Notes: generated by a model from the sequence alone, not told the origin. Numbered from the stretch's first letter, positions 1 through 6,735 are shown. The stretch is 9,087 bases of DNA from JAGLTA01 sp023142625 (GCA_030641665.1 DAOWHA010000075.1:1-9087); one strand, 5' to 3'. Program-made: numbers and translations.

Positions 1-980
1 AAAATGGCGAGATTTTAGCATTAGTGAGCATTCCGAGTTTTTCATCAAACGATTTTGCCTATAAAATAGATGCTAAAAAATATCAATCTTTGCTTAATAA
101 TATTGATAAACCGCTGTTCCACAGGGCTGTTACGGGTACATATCCTTCAGGGTCAATAATCAAGCCGGTAATAGCGGCAGCCGCATTAGAAGATGGAATA
201 ATCACGCAACACACGACTTTTTTAAGCGTTGGCGGAATATCAATAGGAGGTTGGTTTTTTCCAGATTGGCAAACTGGCGGGCACGGATCTACGAATGTCA
301 GAAAGGCGATTGCTAATTCAGTTAACACATTTTTTTACATAGTCGGAGGCGGTTATAATAATTTTAGCGGATTAGGCGTAGAAAAAATAAAAGAATATGG
401 AGAAAAATTCGGACTAAACAATAAAACAGGTATAGACTTGCCTTATGAAGCAAGCGGTTTTTTACCGACTAAAGAATGGAAGAAAGAGACGCGCGGCGAA
501 AATTGGTATATTGGCGATACTTATCATTTAGCAATCGGGCAGGGAGATTTATTGATAACGCCGCTGCAAGCCGCTGTTTTTACATCTATTATTGCAAACG
601 GAGGAGTTTATTACAGCCCTCATTTGCTAAAAAGAATTTCAAATGAGGACGGTAAAATTATAAAAGAAATAAATCCAGAAATCGTTAGAGAGAATTTTAT
701 AAGCAAAAAAAATTTAGAGATAACGGCTATGGGTATGCGAGATTGCGTGACTTATGGGAGTTGTCGCTATCTTGCCGATTTGTCAATCAAGGCAGCTGGC
801 AAGACTGGCACGGCTGAACACTCTAAAGGCAAAGATTCGCACGCTTGGTTCACATGTTTCGCGCCTTTTAATAATCCAGAAATCGTTTTAGCTGTTTTAA
901 TAGAAGAAGGCGAGGGCGGCTCAAAAACAGCGGCTCCAGTTGCCAAAGAAATTTTAAAATGGTATTTTAATAAAGATTAA
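1..980 (+). CDS. mrdA: Penicillin-binding protein 2, C-terminal transpeptidase domain (5'-truncated by window edge)
   Basis: This is a D,D-transpeptidase that cross-links peptidoglycan on the outer face of the membrane during cell elongation. The reading frame is open to the left edge (first full codon at base 3, reading NGEILALVSIPSF), so the GTG at 24 is an internal codon and not a start. The N-terminal membrane anchor and dimerisation domain lie outside the window. Counting from that GTG, all three catalytic motifs are present: SxxK as S44-I-I-K47 in YPSGSIIKP (catalytic Ser codon 153-155), SxN as S99-V-N101 (318-326), and KTG as K260-T-G in AGKTGTAEH (801 on). The tail HAWFTCFAP...AVLIEEGEGG...AAPVAKEIL fits PBP2 better than FtsI. 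It ends 26 nt before greA with no terminator between them, so the two may share a transcript. The family call is firm; the choice of PBP2 over another class B PBP is a little less so. Confidence 0.93.
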   Translation, partial: NGEILALVSIPSFSSNDFAYKIDAKKYQSLLNNIDKPLFHRAVTGTYPSGSIIKPVIAAAALEDGIITQHTTFLSVGGISIGGWFFPDWQTGGHGSTNVRKAIANSVNTFFYIVGGGYNNFSGLGVEKIKEYGEKFGLNNKTGIDLPYEASGFLPTKEWKKETRGENWYIGDTYHLAIGQGDLLITPLQAAVFTSIIANGGVYYSPHLLKRISNEDGKIIKEINPEIVRENFISKKNLEITAMGMRDCVTYGSCRYLADLSIKAAGKTGTAEHSKGKDSHAWFTCFAPFNNPEIVLAVLIEEGEGGSKTAAPVAKEILKWYFNKD

Positions 981-1006
981 AAATTAAAATTTTAACACAA
1001 AAAATT

Positions 1007-1462
1007 ATGAATAAAAATTTAATCACGCCTGCGGGGCTGGAAAAATTAAAAAAAGAGGTCAATGAATTAAAAATAATTAAACGCCCTGAACTTACGGAAA
1101 GAATAAAGAATGCCAAAGAGCTTGGAGATTTAAGTGAAAACGCGGATTACCAAGACGCTAAAGAAACGCAAGGTTTTATGGAAGGAAGAATTTTAGAATT
1201 GGAAAATATTATAAAAACAGCTACTGTGGTAGATGGAAAAACTGGCGATAAAATTGGCATAAGCTCAATTGTGAAACTTAAAAGCGGGGATAATATTATT
1301 GAATATACGATCGTGGGCGCAAGCGAAGTTGATTTATTGAATAAGAGAATTTCTAATGAGTCGCCTTTGGGCTCGGCTTTAATGGATAAAAAAGCTGGTG
1401 ATAAAATTACAATTGAAACTCCAAGCGGAAAAGCGAAATATGAGATTTTAAAGGTAAGTTAA
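1007..1462 (+). CDS. greA: Transcription elongation factor GreA
   Basis: GreA enters the secondary channel of RNA polymerase and stimulates cleavage of backtracked RNA so that stalled complexes can resume. The 151-residue product is close to the usual length of about 158. The N-terminal antiparallel coiled coil spans roughly residues 8-75 and carries the tip motif ELGDLSENADY. Asp41 and Glu44, the acidic pair that acts at the polymerase active site, are both present. The segment DAKETQGFMEGRI is also typical. The C-terminal FKBP-like domain (about 80-151) contains GDKIGISSIVKL and SPLGSALMDKKAGD, both standard. The ATG has no SD sequence (upstream is AACACAAAAAATT), as for most genes here. 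It follows mrdA by 26 nt and is closed by a hairpin terminator 20 nt after its stop. Confidence 0.97.
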   Translation: MNKNLITPAGLEKLKKEVNELKIIKRPELTERIKNAKELGDLSENADYQDAKETQGFMEGRILELENIIKTATVVDGKTGDKIGISSIVKLKSGDNIIEYTIVGASEVDLLNKRISNESPLGSALMDKKAGDKITIETPSGKAKYEILKVS

Positions 1463-1480
1463 AAATAATTTTATATCATA

Positions 1481-1510
1481 AAAATCGACTATTTAAAATA
1501 GTCGGTTTTT
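1481..1510. terminator. Intrinsic, probably bidirectional terminator after greA
   Basis: An 8-bp stem CGACTATT (1486-1493) pairs with AATAGTCG (1497-1504) around a 3-nt loop. It is extended by a T-G pair and by AAAA opposite TTTT, and ends in a T run at 1506-1510. The A run on the left makes it able to work on both strands. It separates the mrdA-greA unit from the lysS unit. Confidence 0.8.
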
Positions 1511-1540
1511 AATTTGATAAAAAATAAAAAAAAGGATCCC

Positions 1541-1568
1541 TTGCAAAATATTTCAAATAATATAAAAT
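1541..1568 (+). promoter_or_regulatory. Possible sigma70-type promoter for the lysS unit
   Basis: TTGCAA (1541-1546) and TAAAAT (1563-1568) are 16 nt apart in an AT-rich gap between the greA terminator and lysS. The position is right for a promoter of the lysS-ribL-serS-cofE unit. In sequence this AT-rich, matches of this quality arise easily by chance, so the exact boxes are tentative. Confidence 0.35.
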
Positions 1569-1601
1569 TAAGATAAATTTAATTAACACTCAATTTTATT
1601 T

Positions 1602-3071
1602 ATGGAAAAAATAAGCGAAAAAAAAGATCGTTTGGAAAAATTAAAAAAACTCAAAGATTTTAATATAAATCCATATCCTGCCAAATCAAGCAGGACAGAT
1701 TTTATTATTGATGTTTTAAATAATTTTATTGAATTTGAAAAAAAGAAAAAAAATATTTGCATTGCTGGGCGATTAAGAAGTTTAAGAAGCCATGGTAATT
1801 TAACATTTGCGAATTTACAGGACGCGAGCGAAAAAATTCAGATCGCTTTTTCAAAAAAAGAAATAGGCGCTGAAAATTATAAGATTTTAGCAAAACTTAT
1901 TGATGTCGGAGATTTTATTGAAGTTAGCGGAATTTGCTTTAAAACTCGCCGCGGGGAGCAGAGCGTAATGGCAGAGGAATGGAAAATTTTAACCAAAGCG
2001 ATAATGCCGCTGCCAGATAAATGGCATGGGTTAAAAAATGAAGATGAAAAATTCAGGAAAAGATATTTAGATATTCTATTTAATCCAGATATTCGTGAAA
2101 TAATAGAAAAAAAGGCAATGTTTTGGCAGATAGTCCGTGAATTTATGATTAAAAAAGGATTTTTAGAAGTTGAAACTCCTGTTTTGGAAAATACTGCTGG
2201 AGGCGCCGACGCTAAACCGTTTATTACTCATCATAATGCTTTAGATATAGATGTATATTTAAGAATTTCAGCAGGTGAATTGTGGCAGAAAAGATTGATG
2301 GTTGCCGGATTTGAAAAAACATTTGAAATAGGCAGGATTTTTAGAAACGAAGGGATGTCGTTGGAGCACCTGCAGGATTATACGCAGATGGAATTTTATT
2401 TGGCGTATGCGGATTATAAAGATGGGATGAAATTTACGCAAGAATTATATAGGCATATAGCGCAAAAAACTTTTGGAACATTAAAATTTAAAATTGGCAA
2501 ATTTGAGATTGATTTAGGCGGTAAATGGAAAGAATATGATTATCTAAAAATCATAAAAAAAAATACAGGCATTAATATTTTAAAGACAGAAATTAAAGAG
2601 GTAGAAAAAAAATTAAAAGAATTAAATATTAAATACGATAAAAAAGGATTTAATATTACGCGCGGAATTGATAATTTATGGAAATATTGCCGCAAGAATA
2701 TAGGAGGTCCTGGATTTTTAGTTAATATTCCTGTTGAGATGGAACCGCTTGCAAAAAAAGATGAAATGAATAAAAATATTGTTCAACGATTTCAGATAAT
2801 TTTAGCTGGCTCGGAAATGGGGAAAGGGTATAGCGAGCTTAATGATCCGATTGACCAAAAAGAAAGATTTTTACAGCAGCAAAAATTGCGGGAATCCGGC
2901 GATGAGGAAGCGCAGATGTTTGACAAAGAATTTGTGGAAGCGCTGGAATACGGGATGCCGCCAACCTGCGGTTTTGGAATGAGCGAGAGGCTGTTCAGTT
3001 TTTTAATGGACAAGCCAGCGCGCGAATGCCAAATTTTTCCTTTAATGAAACCGAAAACACGCAACATATAA
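1602..3071 (+). CDS. lysS: Lysyl-tRNA synthetase, class II
   Basis: This enzyme charges tRNA-Lys with lysine in an ATP-dependent cytoplasmic reaction. The 489 residues match the bacterial class II family (about 490-510). An N-terminal helix with NINPYPAKS leads into an anticodon-binding OB fold (about 50-130; AGRLRSLRSHGNLTFANLQD). The catalytic domain follows: motif 1 region FLEVETPVLENTAGG (187-201), motif 2 FEIGRIFRNEG (241-251), YSELNDPIDQKERF (410-423), and motif 3 GMPPTCGFGMSERLF (451-465) with the conserved Arg at 463. It differs from the textbook enzyme: after FRNEG it has MSLEHLQDYTQMEFY instead of the usual ISxRHNPEFTMMELY, and motif 3 has GMSER where GIGIDR is usual. I associate these variants with CPR synthetases and do not read them as damage. 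No SD precedes the ATG. The next gene starts 1 nt after the stop. Confidence 0.95.
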   Translation: MEKISEKKDRLEKLKKLKDFNINPYPAKSSRTDFIIDVLNNFIEFEKKKKNICIAGRLRSLRSHGNLTFANLQDASEKIQIAFSKKEIGAENYKILAKLIDVGDFIEVSGICFKTRRGEQSVMAEEWKILTKAIMPLPDKWHGLKNEDEKFRKRYLDILFNPDIREIIEKKAMFWQIVREFMIKKGFLEVETPVLENTAGGADAKPFITHHNALDIDVYLRISAGELWQKRLMVAGFEKTFEIGRIFRNEGMSLEHLQDYTQMEFYLAYADYKDGMKFTQELYRHIAQKTFGTLKFKIGKFEIDLGGKWKEYDYLKIIKKNTGINILKTEIKEVEKKLKELNIKYDKKGFNITRGIDNLWKYCRKNIGGPGFLVNIPVEMEPLAKKDEMNKNIVQRFQIILAGSEMGKGYSELNDPIDQKERFLQQQKLRESGDEEAQMFDKEFVEALEYGMPPTCGFGMSERLFSFLMDKPARECQIFPLMKPKTRNI

Positions 3072-3097
3072 CATGAAATATATAACATGTAATAAAA
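3063..3097 (+). repeat. Degenerate 7-nt repeat array across the lysS-ribL junction
   Basis: From 3063 the sequence reads in 7-nt steps as AACATAT, AACATGA, AATATAT, AACATGT, AATAAAA. The same array gives an imperfect 14-nt tandem duplication (ATATAACATG at 3066-3075 and 3080-3089). It covers the last two codons and stop of lysS and the first eight codons of the next gene, so it supplies the start codon at 3073 and a second, out-of-frame ATG at 3087 followed at once by TAA. Confidence 0.6.
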
Positions 3098-3495
3098 TAA
3101 TGGTTTTTGGGACTTTTGATGTTTTTCACAAAGGGCATAAAAATTTTTTAGAGCAAGCGCAAAAATACGGAAATTATTTAATAGTAATTGTCGCGCGCGA
3201 TAAAAATGTTAAAAAGATTAAGGGCGAATTTCCGCAAAATAACGAGCAAGAAAGATTCGTTGAAGTTAAAAAAAGTAGATTAGCCAATGAAGCGGTCTTA
3301 GGAAATTTGACTGATAAATATAAAATTATAAAAAAATACAGACCAAATATAATTTGCTTAGGATATGATCAGGAAACATCAATTAAAAAATTAAAAGTAA
3401 AATTATTTAATTTTAATTTACTGAATACAAAAATTGTTCACTTGAAAGCGCATTATCCAGAAAAATATAAATCATCAAAGTTTAAAAATAAATAA
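3073..3495 (+). CDS. RibL-like FAD synthase / cytidylyltransferase-family nucleotidyltransferase
   Basis: The 140-residue product is a single Rossmann-like nucleotidyltransferase domain of the HxGH family. The ATP/CTP-binding motif is FGTFDVFHKGHKNFLEQA (from residue 12), with H-K-G-H at about 19-22. The following LIVIVARDKNVKKIKG and IICLGYDQE are close to the archaeal FAD synthase RibL pattern (VVIVARDKNV ... LGYDQ). I therefore favour adenylyl transfer to FMN to make FAD over glycerol-3-phosphate cytidylyl transfer (TagD), though TagD-type enzymes share the first motif. The usual bacterial bifunctional RibF kinase domain is absent, so FMN would have to come from elsewhere. The start at 3073, 1 nt after lysS, was chosen because it leaves a normal first beta strand; ATG 3100 is the alternative. 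No SD is present. It is 7 nt upstream of serS and shares its transcript. The substrate is inferred, not shown. Confidence 0.85.
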   Translation: MKYITCNKIMVFGTFDVFHKGHKNFLEQAQKYGNYLIVIVARDKNVKKIKGEFPQNNEQERFVEVKKSRLANEAVLGNLTDKYKIIKKYRPNIICLGYDQETSIKKLKVKLFNFNLLNTKIVHLKAHYPEKYKSSKFKNK

Positions 3496-3502
3496 TAAAA
3501 AT

Positions 3503-4810
3503 ATGTTAGATATTAAATTCATCCGCGAGAACGCGGACAAAATAAAAGATGCTTGTAAAAATAAGAATATTGATTTGGATGTTAATAGACTTCTTAAATT
3601 AGATATTGAAAAAAGGGAGCTGCAAAATCAGATTGATAAATTGCGCGCGAAAAGAAACGAATTGGCGCACGCAGGAAAACAGGGTAAACCGACAGAGGAG
3701 CAAATTGAGAAAGGGAAAAAAGTGAAAAATGAAATTTCAAAGATAGAAAAAAAATTAGAAATGATTGAAAGTGATTATAAAAAATTGATGTACGCAACTC
3801 CGAATATTTTTTCAGAAGACACGCCTATAAATTCAGATGAATCTGGAAATAAAATTTTGAGAAAAAATGAAAAAATTCTAGAATTTAATTTTGAGGTTAA
3901 GGATCATATGGAATTAGGCAAACTCCATAATTTAATTGATACGAAAAAATCAGCTGTTATTTCAGGAGCGAGATTTAATTATCTGTTTAACGAAGCCGTT
4001 ATGCTGCAATTCGCTTTAATACAATTTGTATTTCAAATTTTAACAGATAGGAAAATTATTAAAAAATTGGCTGATAAAGTCGGTAATCCTTTTGATACAC
4101 CATTTATACCAGCTATTCCGCCAGTAATTATTAAATCTGAAATAATGAAAAAGATGGATAGATTTGATCCGATTGAAGACAGATATTATTTAAAAGAGGA
4201 TGATTCTTTGTTTATCGGCAGCGCGGAGCATACGCTCGGACCTTTGCATATGAATGAAATTTTAAACGAAAAAGATTTGCCGATTAGGTATGTCGGTTAT
4301 TCAACAGCTTTTAGGCGCGAGGCAGGAACTTACGGAAAGGACGCGTCTGGTATTTTAAGGCGGCATCAATTTGACAAATTAGAAATGGAAAGTTTTATTC
4401 AGCCGAAATATGGATTAGTTGAGCAGGATTTAATTATCGCTATTCAGGAATATTTAGTCCAGCAATTGGAAATTCCATATCAAGTTGTGATAAAATGCAC
4501 TGGCGATATGGGTAAGCAGGATTTTAGGGCTGTTGATATTGAATGCTGGATGCCTGGACAAAACAGATATCGCGAAACCCATACTTCTGACTATATGACA
4601 GATTATCAGGCGAGAAGATTAAATATTAAATATAAAGATAAAAATGGAAAAAAAGAATTAGTTCATATGAATGACGCTACCGCTTTTGCTATCGGCAGAA
4701 CTTTAATAGCAATTTTAGAAAACTATCAGCGAGAAGACGGATCTATTGTAATCCCAAAAATTTTGCAAAAATATATAGGCGGGATTAAAAAGATAAAAAG
4801 GAGAGATTAA
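3503..4810 (+). CDS. serS: Seryl-tRNA synthetase
   Basis: This enzyme charges tRNA-Ser (and tRNA-Sec where present) with serine. At 435 residues it matches the bacterial family. It begins MLDIKFIRENADKI, followed by the long N-terminal antiparallel coiled coil that holds the tRNA long variable arm (about 30-97, Lys/Glu-rich). The class II catalytic core follows: IGSAEHTLGPLHMNEIL (238-254, the position of the TxE serine-binding motif, here S-A-E), motif 2 FRREAGTYGKDASGILRRHQFDKLE (270-294), and motif 3 NDATAFAIGRTLIAILENYQREDG (390-413) with Arg399. SAE in place of TxE, and ETHTSDYMTDYQARR in place of EISSCSNCxDFQARR, are departures I associate with CPR SerRS. It lies between ribL-like (7 nt) and the cofE-like gene (17 nt). 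No SD precedes its ATG, but its last codons contain an AAGGAG that serves the next gene region. Confidence 0.95.
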   Translation: MLDIKFIRENADKIKDACKNKNIDLDVNRLLKLDIEKRELQNQIDKLRAKRNELAHAGKQGKPTEEQIEKGKKVKNEISKIEKKLEMIESDYKKLMYATPNIFSEDTPINSDESGNKILRKNEKILEFNFEVKDHMELGKLHNLIDTKKSAVISGARFNYLFNEAVMLQFALIQFVFQILTDRKIIKKLADKVGNPFDTPFIPAIPPVIIKSEIMKKMDRFDPIEDRYYLKEDDSLFIGSAEHTLGPLHMNEILNEKDLPIRYVGYSTAFRREAGTYGKDASGILRRHQFDKLEMESFIQPKYGLVEQDLIIAIQEYLVQQLEIPYQVVIKCTGDMGKQDFRAVDIECWMPGQNRYRETHTSDYMTDYQARRLNIKYKDKNGKKELVHMNDATAFAIGRTLIAILENYQREDGSIVIPKILQKYIGGIKKIKRRD

Positions 4811-4850
4811 TATGTTAAATTTAAAATATGTTGCAACCAAATCCACATAA
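4798..4850 (+). promoter_or_regulatory. SD site and 12-codon ORF overlapping the start of the cofE-like gene
   Basis: AAGGAG (4798-4803), inside the end of serS, is 8 nt from an ATG at 4812. That ATG opens a 12-codon ORF (MLNLKYVATKST, TAA at 4848-4850) in a different frame from the downstream gene and overlaps its first codons. The only start that suits the cofE-like protein (4828) is 24 nt from the SD, and a stop at 4822-4824 blocks anything earlier in its frame. Possibilities are a small upstream ORF tuning translation, re-initiation, or a 1-nt indel that broke the natural start. The SD is notable because the other chromosomal genes here have none. Confidence 0.4.
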
Positions 4851-5517
4851 AAATTTAGTTATTGAAATTAACGGCAAAAAATACGCGCGGTATCCTGTAA
4901 AGACGCATTTGATTACGCCAGATGATAAAGATCCTGTTGAGACAATTTGTAAATACGCGAAAAATATCGTTCAAAAAGACGATATTGTTTTTGTGAGCGA
5001 AAAAGTTATCGCTGTTATGCAAGGGCGGTCATATCAAATAGATGAAATTAAAGCGTCAAAAATCGCAACACAACTTAGCAAATATGTTTATAGAAATCCT
5101 GCTGGAATAGGGCTGGCAATGCCAGAAACAATGCAATTAGCGATTGAGGAAGCAGGATTATTAAGAATTTTATTTGCGGCTTTTGTCGCCGCGATGACAA
5201 AGCCGTTCGGAATTAAAGGAATGTTTTATAGAATTGCCGGGGATAAAGCGCGGTCAATTGACGGACCCGTGCCTTACGCAATTCCGCCTTATAATAATTA
5301 TGCGAGCAAAGGACCTACAAATCCAAAAAAAATAGCTGAAAATATCAGCGCGGAAATAAATATTCCTACCGCTATTGTTGACGCAAACGATTTAGGAGTT
5401 AGAATTTTAGGCGCGAGCAAAGGGGTTGATAAAAAACTGCTGTCGAAAATTTTAAAGGACAATCCGTTAGGGCAATGTGACGAATGCACCCCAATCGGGA
5501 TTATTAGGGAAATATAA
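4828..5517 (+). CDS. CofE-like F420-0:gamma-glutamyl ligase family protein
   Basis: The 229-residue product resembles the CofE family (gamma-linked addition of glutamate to coenzyme F420-0, GTP-dependent). The N-terminal RYPVKTHLITPDD matches the opening beta strand and loop of CofE. IVFVSEKVIAVMQGR (53-67) matches the conserved 'SEKivs..eGR' segment, and TAIVDANDLGVRILG (181-195) corresponds to the acidic D-x-N-D metal-binding region. The hydrophobic stretch LLRILFAAFVAAMTKPFG (111-128) and the segment AIPPYNNYASKGPTNP (151-166) look like the CofE-related subfamily found in bacteria that do not make F420. CPR genomes are not known F420 producers, so the true acceptor is unknown; glutamylation of a folate- or flavin-like compound is speculation. 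The start is forced by an in-frame stop at 4822. It is the last intact gene of the lysS unit, and an ABC-transporter remnant begins directly after its stop. Confidence 0.8.
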   Translation: MLQPNPHKNLVIEINGKKYARYPVKTHLITPDDKDPVETICKYAKNIVQKDDIVFVSEKVIAVMQGRSYQIDEIKASKIATQLSKYVYRNPAGIGLAMPETMQLAIEEAGLLRILFAAFVAAMTKPFGIKGMFYRIAGDKARSIDGPVPYAIPPYNNYASKGPTNPKKIAENISAEINIPTAIVDANDLGVRILGASKGVDKKLLSKILKDNPLGQCDECTPIGIIREI

Positions 5518-5703
5518 TATGCTTTTGAAAAATTCAGAAATAAGACAATAATAGCCGCGTTTCATCGCTTAAGTTTGCTGCAATATTTTGATTATATTTA
5601 CTATTTTAAAGATGGAAAAATTATCGCGCAAGGCGAATTTGCTGAATTATTAAACGATAAAAATTTTAAAATTATTTGGGAGAATTATAATAATCAAATT
5701 TAA
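5518..5703 (+). pseudogene. C-terminal remnant of an ABC-transporter ATPase
   Basis: Starting at the codon after the cofE-like stop, and in the same frame, 61 codons run open to a TAA at 5701-5703. The translation includes KTIIAAFHRLSLL, then YFDYIYYFKDGKIIAQGEF and AELL. This is the end of an ABC ATP-binding domain: the H-loop (switch) His (codon 5563-5565), the following HRLS signature and the D-x-I-x-x-x-x-x-G-x-I-x-x-x-G strand pair before the C-terminal helix. Walker A, the LSGGQ signature, Walker B and all membrane helices are missing. There is no ATG or SD in frame. It therefore looks like the 3' end of a deleted or displaced exporter-type ABC gene, joined exactly behind the cofE-like gene. 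Stop readthrough from the upstream gene would produce a fusion but I see nothing that promotes it. An assembly junction is also possible. Confidence 0.75.
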
Positions 5704-5736
5704 GTTAAAATTACAAAAATTAAATTGCCGATGTCC

Positions 5737-5765
5737 TTGACAAGATTGTTTTATTATCCTATATT
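5737..5765 (+). promoter_or_regulatory. Consensus sigma70-type promoter
   Basis: TTGACA (5737-5742, all six consensus bases) and TATATT (5760-5765, five of six) are separated by the ideal 17 nt. It is the best promoter match in the window. Transcription would begin near 5772 and run through the leader ORF and the hairpin at 5852-5873 toward the 23S rRNA gene. It is a good candidate for the main 23S promoter. Confidence 0.75.
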
Positions 5766-5783
5766 AAATTCATAAAATAAATT

Positions 5784-5825
5784 ATGGTAAAAGCAATAAA
5801 ATTTTATTCAAATTCAAGCGGTTAG
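5784..5825 (+). CDS. Possible 13-residue leader peptide
   Basis: A short ORF (ATG at 5784, product MVKAIKFYSNSSG, TAG at 5823-5825) lies about 12 nt after the likely transcription start of the strong promoter. It has no SD, but most chromosomal genes here also lack one. Its last codons and stop (AGCGGTTAG) overlap a sequence that can pair with the left arm of the following terminator, which is why it is listed. There is no run of one amino acid of the trp/his leader kind. It may be a chance ORF. Confidence 0.3.
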   Translation: MVKAIKFYSNSSG

Positions 5826-5880
5826 TGTTTTGATTTTTTGGTGTTTAAAACAAAACCGCTCAAAAGCGGTTTTTTTGTTT
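5817..5880 (+). terminator. Terminator with competing upstream pairing (attenuator-like)
   Basis: AAAACCGCT (5852-5860), loop CAAA, and AGCGGTTTT (5865-5873) form a perfect 9-bp stem followed by a T-rich tract (to about 5880): a clear intrinsic terminator. A second copy of the right arm, AGCGGTT (5817-5823), lies upstream and can pair with the same AACCGCT (5854-5860). That alternative is extended by TGTTTT (5826-5831) with AAAACA (5847-5852). The two structures exclude each other. The terminator itself is well supported; its role as a regulated attenuator for the 23S gene is inferred. Confidence 0.75.
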
Positions 5881-6075
5881 TTTAAAAAATTTATTGACAT
5901 TTGCTGAAAGTTGAAATTCATTTTTCACTGGATGTCAATGATCGCTATTTGACAATTAAATAGACGCGTTAACGAGCGTCAAAATTAACAAGTCTATTTT
6001 TATAATAGATTTGTATTGCAATTTATTTTAAAAAGGTTCTTATAGTTTCCGCGCGTTTTTTTTATAGAAATGTGT
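5881..6075 (+). other. Pre-23S leader with two two-part hairpins; no gene seen
   Basis: This stretch up to the 23S 5' end has no tRNA, 5S or credible ORF. Hairpin 1 pairs ATTGACAT (5893-5900) with ATGTCAAT (5932-5939), with an inner TGAAA/TTTCA stem. Hairpin 2 pairs AAATAGAC (5958-5965) with GTCTATTT (5992-5999), with an inner GTTAA/TTAAC stem. Both have the same design: 8 bp, an internal loop, then 5 bp. Hairpin 2 is followed by more T's and could be a weak terminator. A lone TATAAT (6001-6006) has no usable -35 box. Roles in rRNA processing or antitermination are possible but unproven. Confidence 0.5.
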
Positions 6076-6735
6076 GGAGAAAATATTAAGGGCGTATGGC
6101 GGATGCCTTGACACAAAAAGCCGATGAAGGACGTAGTAGCTTGCGATAAGCTTCGGGGAGGCGGCAAACAACCTTTGATCCGAAGATTTCCGAATGGGGA
6201 AACCCGCTCCGTAGCAATACGGAGAGTCCGTTCAGTTTTTACTGGGCGAGACGGGCACCCGGGGAAGTGAAACATCTCAGTACCCGGAGGAAAAAAGAAA
6301 AACATTTATTCCGTAAGTAGCGGCGAGCGAAAGCGGAACAGCCTAAACCTTATAAACCTTGCGATGACTTTTTGCTTCGGCAAAGAGTCAAAGTATAAAG
6401 GACGCAGATCCATATGTTTATAAGGGGTTGCAAGAGATCGTTTCTGTTATCTGTGAAAGACAGGACAGAGTTACAAATAATATTTTTAGCGGAATTTGCT
6501 GGAAAGCAAAACCATAGGGGGTGATAGTCCTGTACGCGAAAAAAATATTACTCTGACGATTTTCTTAAGTACTGCGAGACTCGAGAAATCTTGTAGGAAT
6601 CCGGGTCGACTATGACCCAAGGCTAAATACTTTTTGTGATCGATAGCGGACAAGTACCGTGAGGGAAAGGTGAAAAGTATCCCTGTTAGGGAGATGAAAT
6701 AGTATCTGAAACCATGCGCTTACAAGGAATCGGAG

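Noticed and set aside
83..5489. Minus-strand ORFs inside mrdA, lysS, serS and the cofE-like gene
   Set aside because: They are shadows of well-supported + strand genes and have low-complexity translations.
4828..5517. Evidence for F420 biosynthesis
   Set aside because: Only a CofE-family relative is present. No CofC, CofD or FbiC-like gene is nearby, and the subfamily features differ from classical CofE.
1..5517. Alternative genetic code with UGA as glycine
   Set aside because: Five long genes read through without a single in-frame UGA; a recoded genome would show many.
5949..5976. TTGACA at 5949 (and at 5894) as additional 23S promoters
   Set aside because: No acceptable -10 box lies 15-19 nt downstream of the 5949 copy. 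The 5894 copy has only TTCATT at 17 nt, and it is part of a hairpin stem.
5704..6075. A tRNA gene or 16S-23S spacer
   Set aside because: No cloverleaf, TTCGANTC-like T-loop or 3' end of 16S rRNA can be found in this stretch.
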